64,000 nucleotides of DNA from Antedon mediterranea. Its lineage: Eukaryota; Echinodermata; Crinoidea; Comatulida; Antedonidae. The notes below the pieces were generated by a model. That model did not search any database. It had not been told where the DNA came from and saw only the letters and a list, made by a program, of their open reading frames with translations. Shown here one piece after another: positions 21,201 through 30,667 of the stretch. The stretch is from NCBI RefSeq assembly GCF_964355755.1, contig NC_092670.1, positions 31,361,795 to 31,425,794 of the forward strand, written 5' to 3'. Position 1 is the first letter of the stretch; every line of letters starts with the position of its first letter. The translations under genes were made by a program, and so were the position numbers.

Positions 21201-24200
21201 TTAATTTGTCAATAAAAATGTTGTAATATGTTACTGCTGATACTGTTCTGTTTTCAAAGAATAATAATCGATCCTAAATCAACATCACTACCTAGTCTAG
21301 ACCTAGGACATCCTACTAAGGATATTATGATGAATTTTTCTATTTTATTCTTTAAAAGGTTAACGAAACCGTGTACATTATCAACAGTAACATTTTTCCT
21401 TACTGACAGTGACAAAATCTATTGAAATTGTACTTGATTTTCACCAAATAATGCGTTAAATATAAATGGATTCCACAGAGTTTTTAGCCCTCTAATTAAT
21501 TTTGCTCTTTTGGCGTTCCATAGAAACCAAAATATTGAACATTGAGTGTGCGAAATGCGAGAAAAACAACGTCTGTAAAATCACCAATTTAATGGATTTA
21601 TTGTTACTTTTATGTGATTTTTCTTCATTAAAGTAGGCCTACTAATTCTAAGCTGTGGTATTCAGGATAAAGCCTTGGTTAAATTACAAGGCAGGTGCAA
21701 AAGGAAACTAGCCTAGCGGGCCTAGGCCTAGGCTACTTCAATTTCGGTGATTTCCTGCCTTGCAATTTTGAGAAATGATAAAATGATGCCTCGCATTTTT
21801 TGATGATGGTAAAACGATGCCTCGCATAAATTTCTGACTTGCCTCGCATGCCTTCCCTGCCTCGCGTGCCTCGCTGCCTCGCACTTTGTTACTACCCGGT
21901 GGATAGACTGATAGCTAACAAATTTAGACATAGGTTTTGTAAAATATATAACATTTTCTACTTTTGCTGGCAATAGTAACTGCATTAACTGTTGACCGTT
22001 CTACATTAGCTGGTGTTGATTTTTATTTACTACATAATCTGTAGTGTTTCCAGTGGCGTATCCCCCCCCCCCCCCTGATTTTGTGTCAGTCGGCACATCA
22101 TCGCGTCCGTCAGCAAATAAAGGTGCCGGGGAAAAAAATTAAGTTAGGAAAATAAGAATAAACTATTATTCTGACAATAATTGAGAACTGTAAACATAAT
22201 TCTTTTGAGTGTTTGTTTATTTACATATCATATCATTCCCTTCAGATCAACTATTTTTTATTTTCATTACATCTAACCAAACACGTAAAAAATGTGGTTA
22301 AAATATCTTATCATCTACAGTAGCATCTATACGGCCGTACGCACTAGATTGTTTACTCAAAAGTCTTTGAACGGACCGGTGACCTTACCATATTCAACCT
22401 TGTTTTTTTTGTATGTCTTCCTACGCTAAGATTATATATTTCCACATGCCATGTGCTTTTTTGTCTAAGATATATTTATTATAAGTGCCAAAAACCCAAT
22501 TTTTTTCTCGATATGAGGCCTTCATTATTCAAAATTTTTAAAGAAAAAGCACACATACCATAAAAAATATCCATGTATTTCATTTTTGGAACAGAATATT
22601 CCGTGAGGCTCAACTACAAAACCACCATTTTGTGATATGATGTCATCGTAAGCCAATCAAAACTGAGCTTTCTCGCGATTGGCATTGCTCACGGTTGAAT
22701 GATTTTGGATTCTAGCTGATTTGATTGGTGGATGCGAATCACCCGCAGCGGAATGTTTTCTCTCGCGCGTGTACCATGAATCTCTCTGATCGTTACTACA
22801 CAAAGTTAGAGCAATGAATTTGCCCGAATTCTGTTAATTCTGGTAAACAACTTTATATATTTTATAAGCATTTAATAACATGTTTTATTGATATTTCCAA
22901 TGGTGATATATAGAATAAATTACTAAAAAACGTAATTATATGTAATTATTTTAACCAAAAATGGCGTAGTTAATAGAATTGTCGACTGAGGCCGCGATGT
23001 TTTAGACCCTATATTTCGAAAACTACAAGTCAGATTTTCCTAATTCTTTCTTTATACTAACAGATAATGTTGGTTTGGTTTTAATTTTGCAGCGTTATCC
23101 CTATAAGACAACATGACTCATGACTATGCAATCCTAGAACATATATTGATCAGGTATATGTACAGATAATGACAATAATTTTGTCGGCAAAGTTGCAAAT
23201 TCCCGTCCCCCTCCCAACTTCAAAATCCTGAATATGCCACTGAGTGTTTCTACATAAGCTGGAGGTTTTACTACATTAGCGATGGATTGTTCTACATTAA
23301 CGATTGTTCAGACATTAGCGGTTTTAACATGCAGGCATTAAAATCTATCAAAAATAATAATAATACAGTGTTTAAATGAAAAGAAATTTCACTGAAGAAA
23401 TTATTTTGAATACTTTTTTGTTTTAATACAGTTAATAACATCATCAGTGTTTTTGATACTGAATATTGCGCTGACGATTATCCCGTTGGTGGTGCTACAA
23501 CGACGTGATAGATTCCAACATTCTAAATATGAAGAACTACGTGGCGAGTCATATGTGCGAAATCCTGAATCAGATAATTTACTTGAGTCTTCAGAAGATG
23601 AAGGTACTTATACTTGTTGTTTTGTAAAGCTCTTTTTACAATATAAAACTAAATTGACAAAAATATGGTAATGATATGATATCATCATGTCCATATATGG
23701 GTACATCACATTTTTTTGTCTCATACAGTTTAATAGTGTAGACAGAGCTTAAGAGGCATTACCTAAAAATGTAAATATTATTATTATAATAAAAATAATA
23801 ATGATTAAAGCTGAAATAATTTGAACCCATTGCAGCCAGCAAAGATAGCACACAAGAAGTCTATTCTCTATACTATAACCATTGATGGCTGTATAAGGTT
23901 GAATCTACAGTATCTTATTTTTCAGCTTCCATTCATTGATCCTTTAAAGTAATAAATAAGACACATGTAATCTTTTAGATGATAGTGATTCAAGTCAAGA
24001 AAAGATCACCAGTTCATACCAAACAAAAGGAGTCATTGACATAGAAGATATTGGCAAAGACCACAAAAAGAACCTGAATATCCAGATGTGTTCAGGGGCT
24101 ACGCAATGCTCACCACAACAACGGGATCAATGCCGTAGTATCTTGCAAAAGCGAAAAAGATACTGGCAACACCTTAACCTATTCATGAGCATGTCAGAGT

Positions 24201-27200
24201 CTGCCACTCACCAGATGGGTCGACATCTGGTGCTCCTTCTCTTGCTTATTCTCTCCATGGTTTTGGTAAGTAACCGAGTACCTATTTACTAAACAATTCT
24301 TAAAATCCCTCATTCACATAATAGGTGCAAATAACATTTTCCAGCAGTATGACAAGTTTTTTTTTGTAGGCCAAATTTTGTACAATGGAACAGTTTCATG
24401 ATAAAGATTCCAAACCCTGGTGATAGTCTGTGAATGAAGGCCTGATCATAACTGTGCACTTTGCTATGCTATAGGTCACTTGCAAGTTAACATAAACTTA
24501 GCATTCTACTTCCTTTCTTCACTTTAAACAATGTTGAAATTAGTACCCCTGGAAAAGAGTGCACTAGTGTTCAAGATCAACATAAATACAGCTTATATCT
24601 GAGAGTATACAATTATGGAATCTTCTAAGTTAAAGGCGGAGAATACTTGAAAGAGAAAGAATTCAAAGGGTGCTCTAATAAAAAAAAAGGCAAAGCTCAG
24701 ATTGAATAGAACATTATCCATTTTCAAGGAATACAAACATTGATTATTATAGTATATTTAGAACACATATTATTCAATAATTCCCCACTTCCATATTTAA
24801 TCGAATGCTATTCATTTAAAAAAGCAGTGCTTGGATTTTGGCTGTGAAACATAGTAGCTACAGAGTATTTTTATGCAGAACTGTTATACAAAAATCTTGA
24901 TTTGTTTTCATCATATGTAAATAAATTATAAATAATTGTCTTTTCCTTTCAACTTTCAGGGTTTGTTTCTTTGTATGTGGAAGCTATTTAACAACACTGA
25001 GTCTGGTATCTACATAGAACTGGAATTTCTAGACAGTGTCTTTAACTATGGACAAGGATTTTTTGTTTTAGCAGTATTTGCTTTTGATAAGCAGTATGTT
25101 ATAATACCCTTCATTAAAACGTAAGTTTTTTAAATCATTTCGTTTTTAGTAGTCATAGAGTAGTACAATTCTTGCATTGCATAGTTTTTTTGTTTATAGA
25201 AATAGAAACATTCAGAAAATGTGTGTCGTTAGTTAAGAATTTCTTTCTGTTTACACTTCACACAAATCAGAAACAATGTAGTGATGGTCAATTCCACCCT
25301 GTATTTAATGGTTAATTTAGCAACAACGCTCCAGCCAACATTTTGTAATATCCATTGTCGGACAATAGTAACTATTATTTTTGACTTACAAAGGACAAAG
25401 GTACTGACACTGCCTATTAAAATCTCTATAATATATATTTTCTTTTGTGAATTTTCAAACCTAACACATACTTTACTCCTCAAGGATGGAATTCAGTGGA
25501 ATATTCTTGCAACGTTCTGGGGATTTCGTTAGCGGGTTTGTAGTCTATATGTGCATGTATTATTTATGTAAACGCTTTGCCATTGTCAGTTATCACATTG
25601 TTGTTGGGTTGTAGTTGTATTCAATGGTCATTTCGCAAAATGGTACGCACTTTTTCAAACACTGAATTTGTCACAGGTACTAGGTACAACATACAACTAT
25701 ACATTTGTACACCCTATTGTGGATTTGAATTCATTTACATCATCTATAACATTATGGTATTGTGGGTTAAACTAATAATGCAAAAGCATCCACCACTATT
25801 TTTTCCATAAACATGAAATCAAAATTCCACCGACATTGTGGTAACAAAGGAAAATGGTGTTAAAGTTAAATAACGATGGTGATAATTGATGATTAATTAT
25901 TTTTAATATATTTGTAAAAATTAGTACAAAACAAAAAGACTAATAGTATAAGAATAATAATATAGAATACTTTATGATATTAAAAAAATGCTTATTTTAA
26001 TAAGCAATTATGTTTGTGTTTAATTAATTTAATTCTTGTATATTTTGTGGCTGACTATAGTAGCCATTCGCGATTCAACGTACATAGATCTTGGCAATTA
26101 TAGTATAGTTGCCGCTCGCGTTGTAAGGGTTAACATTCTTTTTAATAAAATGACCTACAAAGCATAACAAGAAGCTCTTGTAATAATTACTGTAGATATT
26201 GAATTTGAGTATACAATAAATAAAAGACAAATTAGATATTTTTTCCATTTCCAATAGACTTTGAAACTCAATAATAAAATTATGTAGGTACAGTATTCAG
26301 CTATTAATAATTATAATTTATTAAATTTTTAAAATATTTTTAATGAATTAATGTTCAACATATCATTTTCCTTGCCCTGTTCAACTGCATCCACACAGGG
26401 TCATCCATAGTGCCATAAACAAATTATTTTGTTTGTAAATCCTCTCCCATCTTTCCACATATTTATTACCTTTTAATGGCTGTGATGTACTTGTTTATGG
26501 TAAATTCTCTGTCTGTTTATTTTGTATTGTAAACACAAAGTGTGAGGTGGTATTGTTTTAATTGCTTGGGGTTGTCTGTTTCAACTACTGGCCTTTATTC
26601 ACACTCTCTTACACCTGTTTTCCTGTCGTCAGTTTTGTATTGTAAACATTATTCTTGCCCTGTTAATAGAAAAAGATTTTCCCAATCCAAGCCTGCTCCT
26701 GCTTCACAAGTATCTCATACCTGTTTCTAAAAATAGATTATTAAAAATAAATGATAGATATTTAATATATATATATATTCTGCTAAGTTTTTTCCTCCCA
26801 AAATAATTCTGAAATTTAAATCATTGAATTAATACATTGTGCCATTTTTCATAGTGAGAGATTCATGCTACATTTTTAACATTCACAGTTTCATTATACC
26901 TTTGTTACATTGACCTGATAGTCTGTTACAAAAATTCTACTTTCAATTATTTTCAATTCACCATCTTGTCTTTTCATGAAATGTTTCATATTTCTGTGAG
27001 CATTTTAAGGTAAAAATCATTTTATACAAATTATTATAATTCATCATTTTTTTCGGAATACTATAAAAATATATCGATGGAAAATAAATAACAAACTTAA
27101 ACTAAGAAAATGTCCTACAGATTTAAATGATGCTCAATTTTGCATCTGAAATGATAAATTAAACCTATTAGCACATGGTATGATATAATGCACTTCTCAT

Positions 27201-30120
27201 TATCCTACCCCCTATCCTACCTTGCATTTCATACCCAGTTCTTCCACGCCCAACTTCCCAAAATAAAAAACTATAAAGGAGTAAATGTACACAGCATAAA
27301 ATACATACCATGTTTATCTGCTATCTGTTAGCAATCAATTTATTATTATTATTAAAAATAATTTGGACTAAATTTTTAATTAATTTTGCAGATGAAGTGA
27401 TCTTTGATTAGATCTACAATAATTTTTACAGCCTTATACCAGTTTATGGAGGGGTGTATTGATAATTGTCAATTTTGTTTTTCAGCTTTCGTAAATTGTT
27501 GTATGGTGTACAAGCAGTTCATCTACAAGATCCGTCTAACCTAAGCTCAGATGTACTCCACACCTGTGATCAATTCCTTGTTCACCATGTAGACAAATGT
27601 AAAAGTGAAATTGTTCAAAATTTAAGGTTGGTAAATCAAAGTATCTTTATTCAAATTCATAAAATGCAATTATATTATAAAAACAATTGCAAAAATTACC
27701 ACATTTTTTTGCATTTACACACTTTAAAATGTTTGGCTGAATTGTTTGTTTTCCCATTAAATCAATGTAAAAAGTACAAAAATTAATGTTGAATGTGCAA
27801 ATTAAAAAGGTGGGATTTGAGGAGTTGTTTGAATGTGGCGAGTGATTAAGCATTCCTGATTGAGTATGGAATGGCGTTCCAAAGAACAACAGTAGACCAG
27901 GAATACTACTACAGTCTCTATAGGCCCGTTTATACAACACGCTAAATTTACACTCATTGACGTTGGCGCGTTGTATAAACAGAAATGGATTCCGTGTAAT
28001 TAGTACCGGTATACCATCTGGAAAGGCTACTTGAAAAGGCTACTTGACGACCGGCCAAATTTGGCCAATTGGAGCTGCTGAAGTAGCCTTTTAAGTAGCC
28101 TCGGGGGACAAGTTGACCTCTCCAATGTAATAAAATATTACTAACCAGCTTTCGTCGGATATTAATTATTATGTCATCTCCATGGTAATAATCAACAGCC
28201 TAGCCTATGCCTACAGTATTCAGGAAGGACTGATATCTTATCGTTTTTAAAGTAATTCCCCACCAGGAGAGACATCGATCGATCGCGAGGAGTAAGCCTA
28301 GGCTAGAGGCCTAACGTGCATGCCGGAACGGGTGGATTATATCTCTATATAAATAACAAGTTTGAACAAAAGAGCTTACGACAATCTTAGGTAAATTTTT
28401 ATTAAATGTATAGGCTACTTGCTTGGCGACTCATTTAACAAGTTCGTAATCGGATTGTAGTACTCTGTACAGTAAAACCAAAAAACACCGCCTCAACAAC
28501 CTCGTGCGATGTACGATCTGTTGTTCTTTACAGATCAACATTGGTAGAGTCCATTAATTATCAGGGTGTTTAAAAATGTGATAACTATTAAAAACCTGCC
28601 TCAACCACTGTGTAATCAAAGCGTTTATTTAGTTAAAACTTTGATCCCCCAAAATTGATAATCACGTATTCCGTTTATCACATGATTGAGTCACGGTTGG
28701 TTGCACACTTCTTTTTTACACGTCCGACGGCAGAGGTGAAATATATTCGCCAATTCGGCGAATAAGACAATATATTTTCACTATTTGGTTTCACGATTGC
28801 CGTTTGGCTCACAAAAAAAAAGCTAACCTTCATTTTCATCACTTTTTTAGGGGTCGGTCGGGCGTGGCCAACACAATTAATTTTTTGTTGTATCTGACGA
28901 AACTTCCTGTTCACAAAGCACACGAACGTTCAACGGTAGTTCATTTTTTATGTATGAACAATGCAGATTAGGGGATTAACCTTGATCTGTGATAACACGC
29001 ATCATAGGAACATGCATGTAAATAAGAAATGTGTTGTATAAACACAGCCTATGTTTATACTTGGCATCCATTACTGTTATGTTTTCAATTTGACCATGGC
29101 CCAATAGTATGATCTCCCATTCATATCACACTTTAAAACACATTCATCATTCTTGTTATTTAAGGCTTACTTTTCACAATAAACATGTTCCTAAAACAAA
29201 TAAAAAGATTTAATCAAAACCATAAAAACAAGTAAACAAACATAACCTCACACCATCACACCTTTTCAAAATCAATTAACAGGTGTTGACAGTTTAACAG
29301 GCTAATAAAATAAAGCAGGTTACTTTATTGCTTTGTTTTGTGTAAACAATAACATAGGATGTTAACCATTGATTCTGCATTAAAGGAACCAGGGATTTGT
29401 AAGGACAACATACAACATTTGAAAGGTCACAATATTCTCTAACTGCTGGTGAATAGGCTGGGTTTAGGAAAGAAATTCAGAGGATATCCCTATGTAACTC
29501 ACTCAATACTCATTAACATGTTTTTTAATGGCTGTCCATTTAGTGTGGGGGTTAAGAGGTCAGAGTTCAAGTTTAAAATACACGACAGGGTAGGCACTGG
29601 TCATTTGGTACTATGTAGTTCCCCTTTCAGATACAGTATAAACAAAGGATTTGATAATGCTATGAACAAATGCAGTTCTATACTTTACTACAAAAATATA
29701 AATTGTTTTCATCTTGTATTTTGTGAGCAAGATTTGAGTGTTTCAGTTCTCGGTTGTCTCTGTGATTATTGAAATATAATTATTTATATGAACATGTTTT
29801 GTATACCTAATTGATTTCCAGTGAATATTTTCAATAAAATTAAGTAATTTTTTTATTTCATTTATTTTAGATATCATTTCAAGACATATACCAATGTATT
29901 TAAAGGTTGCAGATTTGTTGATTGGCTAGTTGATGTTGGACTCACGGCAGAACGTTCTGATGCTGTGGATTACGGAAAGCGTCTTATACAAGGCCGTATT
30001 ATTCAGCATGTAATGCAAGAACACGATTTTGAGGACTGCAATTATTTGTACGAGTTTATATCGTCGCCCTCAAGTGCTGATTCTGATACTACTGAATCTA
30101 TTGAAAGTGACTTGGAATAA
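8900..30120 (+). CDS. GPR155: GPR155 / LYCHOS, lysosomal cholesterol-sensing membrane protein (12 coding exons, complete)
   Basis: Twelve exons join in phase to 2502 nt: 833 residues plus TAA, close to the roughly 870 residues of the vertebrate protein. Residues about 15-395 form the auxin-efflux-carrier-like (PIN/AEC) 10-helix domain, with the conserved stretches TQSNDFALGYPI and APISLVLLNPIGFI. Residues about 400-690 form the second membrane block (GPCR-like helices) interrupted by a long acidic cytosolic loop, about 520-625 (SSEDEDDSDSSQEK). Residues about 725-815 are a DEP domain (FKGCRFVDWLVDVGL, QGRIIQHVM). In mammals the protein sits in the lysosomal membrane, binds cholesterol through the carrier domain and promotes mTORC1 activation via GATOR1; the same role is inferred here. 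All introns are GT-AG. Intron 7 (7.8 kb) is packed with transposons. Confidence 0.96.
9360..9463. mobile_element. 104-bp MITE, AGCTTGGTTYCCACTTG ends (intron 1)
   Basis: Inverted ends AGCTTGGTTTCCACTTGAAT and, opposite strand, AGCTTGGTTCCTACTTGGAA. Flanked by TTA at 9357-9359 and 9464-9466, as expected for PIF/Harbinger-type MITEs. A related copy is at 15690-15814. Confidence 0.7.
9506..9691. mobile_element. 186-bp MITE, CAAATTTAYACAGACGA ends (intron 1)
   Basis: Left AAGGCAAATTTATACAGACG and right, opposite strand, AGGGCCAATTTACACAGACG form TIRs. A one-ended relative is at about 31876. Confidence 0.7.
9808..9870 (-). repeat. possible tRNA-like SINE remnant
   Basis: GGTTCAAATCC on the minus strand (9810-9820) is a near-consensus pol III B box. 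A convincing A box is not visible. Confidence 0.25.
10376..10766 (+). CDS. GPR155: GPR155 coding exon 2 (residues 131-260)
   Basis: Acceptor TTTTTTCAG at 10375; ends phase 2 before GTAAGTT. Encodes YLYLFAPISLVLLNPIGFIC and the helices through LFFLGLNMVGKI, collinear with vertebrate GPR155. Confidence 0.95.
10767..11138 (+). other. GPR155 intron 2
   Basis: A GC-richer patch at about 10860-10990 stands out from the AT-rich intron. It has no recognised ends or ORF and may be a degraded repeat. Confidence 0.4.
11139..11307 (+). CDS. GPR155: GPR155 coding exon 3 (residues 261-317)
   Basis: Acceptor CATTTTAG; ends phase 0 before GTGAGTAT. Encodes LILLPLVTRQVVYAM and YGFLYATIPAAPTVFIF, matching the PVAPG-type helix of the family. 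Confidence 0.94.
11920..12075 (+). CDS. GPR155: GPR155 coding exon 4 (residues 318-369)
   Basis: Acceptor AATAATAG; ends before GTAGGTTA. Encodes MVLGTFVSAPLMF, the last carrier-domain helix region. Confidence 0.92.
12595..12678 (+). CDS. GPR155: GPR155 coding exon 5 (residues 370-397)
   Basis: 84-nt exon, acceptor CTTTTATAG, donor GTAAGTTA. Encodes CWILLIIYILGKRYLLLPHQ, aligning with the short linker helix before the second membrane block. Confidence 0.9.
13045..13867. mobile_element. PIF/Harbinger-type element, 823 bp, internally deleted
   Basis: Ends GGGCCTGTTTCTGCTGC and, opposite strand, GGCCCTGTTTCTGCTGCC. Flanked by TTA at 13042-13044 and 13868-13870. The TTA TSD and GGGCCTGTTTC termini are characteristic of PIF/Harbinger. 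Both subterminal regions and an internal patch carry repeated palindromic AATACGGTATTTT units. Interior sequence encodes part of a Myb/SANT protein, the second gene these elements normally carry; no transposase remains. Confidence 0.8.
13255..13515 (-). pseudogene. Myb/SANT-like DNA-binding protein fragment of the PIF/Harbinger element
   Basis: 86-codon minus-strand frame. IYKDISKKIKQEYGINLSPK and VNSKLKSLRKQYNIAKYNNS, followed by INCPHYDVFCAL, fit helices 2-3 of Myb/SANT-like domains of transposon accessory proteins (K-x-W-x-x-I-A...T-x-x-Q-x-x-x-K-x-x-x-L-x-K-x-Y). The first helix with its tryptophan is not in frame: an in-frame TAA precedes the ATG and degraded sequence lies upstream. Treated as a relic. 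Confidence 0.6.
14681..14889 (+). CDS. GPR155: GPR155 coding exon 6 (residues 398-466)
   Basis: Acceptor ACTTTATAG; ends phase 2 before GTAAGG. Encodes two hydrophobic segments with CWTAMVAVSLCMLRCR and WIYFYGWG, corresponding to the vertebrate SGWGIPA region. Confidence 0.93.
14911..15253. mobile_element. 343-bp DNA element, GCACTGGACT-type ends (intron 6), copy 1
   Basis: The left end TAAAGCCTTGTTCGCACTGG and the interior (TTAACC/GGTAACTTTAACC, GGTAAAAGTTACCATTGGAC, TTAACCCTGAGGG) match, in order, the copy at about 36413-36863. The right end is a diverged inverted partner. Confidence 0.6.
15570..15660 (+). CDS. GPR155: GPR155 coding exon 7 (residues 467-497)
   Basis: Acceptor CTTTTTCAG; ends phase 0 before GTAAAC. 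Encodes VPMVVVGVLISVSN and VFGYGRSQ, aligning with the FFYGKEQ loop of the vertebrate protein. Confidence 0.92.
15690..15814. mobile_element. 125-bp MITE, AGCTTGATTCCCACTT ends
   Basis: Left AGCTTGATTCCCACTTAACG and right, opposite strand, AGCGTGGTTCCCACTTGGAT. Same family as 9360-9463, but without a matching TSD here. It sits just after exon 7's donor, at the start of the large intron. Confidence 0.65.
17189..18073 (-). CDS. single-exon protein with C-terminal PHD-type C4HC3 zinc finger (294 aa), function unknown
   Basis: The longest ORF in the window. C216-x2-C219-x12-C232-x4-C237-x5-H243-x2-C246-x10-C257-x2-C260 matches C4HC3 spacing (PHD, or RING-CH), with the typical aromatic before the histidine (CCGTFFHKNC). 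Residues about 41-103 (ITKTMPFTLDSLKRVLLFLC, then LLHIGSYLCCFDKMSSPIID) faintly resemble the second half of a BTB/SKP1 fold; this is weak. No signal peptide or membrane helix. It is intronless, antisense to GPR155 and inside a hAT-bounded element. I do not recognise the family. A cargo gene, a retrocopy or part of a nested element are all possible. Confidence 0.6.
   Translation of the reverse strand: MESEKLDVTQLCLKHKIQMTPLSTECALIKKIILYQSEQNVILHITKTMPFTLDSLKRVLLFLCDIRPADQLTNLKLNTLLHIGSYLCCFDKMSSPIIDYIWKHKSEPALLDFSTIDLSINLDGIATCIPNTHEFHRQHIYSMTLLLLAITKDIKAPQCTAFFSRVRQQTGIIPQDELKPSEHSPFGYVVTKYKKKLYSHIRNMQYLENKYQDTPCQICQCNPEIKNFHTDCTINKCCGTFFHKNCQQISLNKKYQCLNCGMVYLNEIPYTTTYMLDIPWSAFRFYRLLYKPTD
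18240..18315 (-). promoter_or_regulatory. candidate TATA elements upstream of the zinc-finger ORF
   Basis: On the minus strand TATATATAAAC (about 18298-18310) and CTATAAATA (about 18268-18278) lie 195-235 bp upstream of the ATG at 18073, in a less AT-biased patch. Position and form suit a pol II core promoter; not proven. Confidence 0.35.
20387..20672 (-). other. possible captured coding fragment inside the 2.0-kb element
   Basis: The minus-strand frame 20672-20433 includes VAIFFFAACYWIGISVTFYS, then PPVIELVLAIAVHLICERG, two strongly hydrophobic segments, followed by GGTACA, a possible donor. It is non-repetitive and GC-richer than its surroundings. It could be an exon captured from a host membrane-protein gene or a chance hydrophobic frame; the family is not recognised. 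Confidence 0.25.
20881..21718. mobile_element. diverged second copy of the GGCGCTAGTT long-TIR Mutator-like family
   Basis: The left end GGCGCTAGTTTCCTTCGCTT and right end, opposite strand, GGCTAGTTTCC resemble 3234-4098. The interior shares the same landmarks in order: TTTATCGTG-GAATACCA, AACAAATAAATCC, TTTCTATGGAGCGCCAAAAG and CATTTATTGGTGAAAA. About 300-bp inverted arms. TSD not clear. Nested in 19857-21897. Confidence 0.7.
22051..23242. mobile_element. 1.2-kb non-autonomous hAT element
   Basis: Ends CAGTGGCGTATCC and, opposite strand, CAGTGGCATATTCAGG, with C-runs just inside. A perfect 8-bp TSD AGTGTTTC lies at 22043-22050 and 23243-23250. No long ORF. Confidence 0.85.
23432..23603 (+). 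CDS. GPR155: GPR155 coding exon 8 (residues 498-554)
   Basis: Acceptor TTTAATACAG after the 7.8-kb intron; ends phase 1 before GTACTT. Encodes one membrane helix (ITSSVFLILNIALTIIPLVV) and the start of the acidic loop. Confidence 0.9.
23665..23753. repeat. truncated copy of the CTGTCTACACTAT MITE (intron 8)
   Basis: Ends on the opposite strand with CTTAAGCTCTGTCTACACTA and shares the CATATATGGGTACATCACAT region with 8045-8222. The left terminus is missing. Confidence 0.5.
23979..24265 (+). CDS. GPR155: GPR155 coding exon 9 (residues 555-650)
   Basis: Acceptor ATCTTTTAG; donor GTAAGTAA. Encodes the rest of the charged, serine-rich cytosolic loop and a helix (HLVLLLLLILSMVL) that aligns with the vertebrate RHVLLCLLLIIGLFAN segment. 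Confidence 0.93.
24266..27485 (+). other. GPR155 introns 9 and 10 (flanking exon 10), no further feature
   Basis: Besides exon 10 (24960-25120) only AT-rich intronic DNA is seen. A short TA run lies at about 26767-26780. Open frames here are compositional. Confidence 0.4.
24960..25120 (+). CDS. GPR155: GPR155 coding exon 10 (residues 651-703)
   Basis: Acceptor CAACTTTCAG; ends phase 2 before GTAAGTTT. Encodes LDSVFNYGQGFFVLAVFAFD, a highly conserved family helix. Confidence 0.95.
27486..27626 (+). CDS. GPR155: GPR155 coding exon 11 (residues 704-750)
   Basis: Acceptor TTTTTCAG; ends phase 2 before GTTGGTAA, a weaker donor. Encodes the linker into the DEP domain, with QFLVHHVDKCKSEIVQNL. Confidence 0.92.
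27627..29870 (+). other. GPR155 intron 11
   Basis: Holds the 1.1-kb TIR element 27921-29051. The remaining sequence is AT-rich without a gene. Confidence 0.5.
27921..29051. mobile_element. 1.1-kb DNA element, TTTATACAACAC ends
   Basis: Left TAGGCCCGTTTATACAACAC and right, opposite strand, TAGGCTGTGTTTATACAACA form TIRs of about 20 bp. Flanking TA may be the TSD. The interior contains paired GGCTACTTGAAAAGGCTACT and AGTAGCCTTTTAAGTAGCC motifs. No transposase ORF. Confidence 0.6.
29871..30120 (+). CDS. GPR155: GPR155 coding exon 12 (residues 751-833, stop)
   Basis: Acceptor TTTATTTTAG; TAA at 30118-30120. Encodes the DEP core (VFKGCRFVDWLVDVGL, GKRLIQGRIIQHVM) and a serine/glutamate-rich C-terminus. 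Confidence 0.95.
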
Positions 30121-30240
30121 TGGTGAATGATTCACGCATTTTGTAACCATTCACCATTCCCTCGATTGGTTTAATGTGAATGATGATAGTTGGGCGCTTT
30201 ACATAAAGGTACATGTAATGACACCTCAATTACGTATACA

Positions 30241-30667
30241 GTAAATCTTCTAATTGTAACTATGGGTTATTATTCTTTGATTGTTTTTTAAGGTGGGTTA
30301 CTATTAGAAGAGGGGTTACTATTAGATTTGTGAATTACTAGTACTAATTTTAAATTAGGCACCTGAAAATAGTAACCCACCCCCAACTTTTCCGGTCAGC
30401 AACTCATAGCAAAATAAACAAATTTGGTTGAACTCTAACTTTATTTTATAAACTCAAAAGCACTCAATCCTCCCCCACTCTCGAGATCAACATGCATTAT
30501 CTCCTTATTTTCAAAATATGGCTGCATCACAAGTTTGTGTGACTCTATTAGAGTAGTGGGTTATTATTATAGATTGACTTATAAGGTGGTTAGGGTTACT
30601 ATTATAAGGGGGCTACTATTAGAGTGTGGGTTACTATTAGAGTGTGGGTTACTATTAGAAGATTTAC
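30241..30667. mobile_element. 427-bp element in the GPR155 3' region
   Basis: Termini GTAAATCTTCTAATTGTAAC (30241-30260) and, opposite strand, GTAAATCTTCTAATAGTAAC (30648-30667) match 19/20. The interior has repeated GGGTTACTATTAGA units at both ends. No TSD identified. It begins 120 bp after the stop codon, so it probably lies within the 3'UTR. Confidence 0.7.

Larger units (their letters stand above)
19857..21897. mobile_element. 2.0-kb Mutator-like element with iterated GCGAGGCA ends
   Basis: Ends GAGTGTTGACAAAGTGCGAG and, opposite strand, GGGTAGTAACAAAGTGCGAG. Both continue into repeated GTGCGAGGCATGC units over about 130 bp. A 9-bp TSD GGTGGATAG lies at 19848-19856 and 21898-21906. Another Mutator-like element (about 20881-21718) is nested inside, and the remaining left interior (20000-20880) holds non-repetitive, more GC-rich sequence. 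Confidence 0.75.
15880..23325. mobile_element. 0.45-kb inverted-repeat element split by three later transposons
   Basis: 15885-15995 and 22018-23325 share iterated CTACATTA(A/G) units of about 20 bp in opposite orientation (for example CTACATTAACTGGAGGTTTC versus CTACATAAGCTGGAGGTTTT). Removing 16057-19801, 19857-21897 and 22051-23242, each with one copy of its TSD, leaves about 440 bp with these arms at its two ends. The simplest reading is one old element entered three times. Confidence 0.6.
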
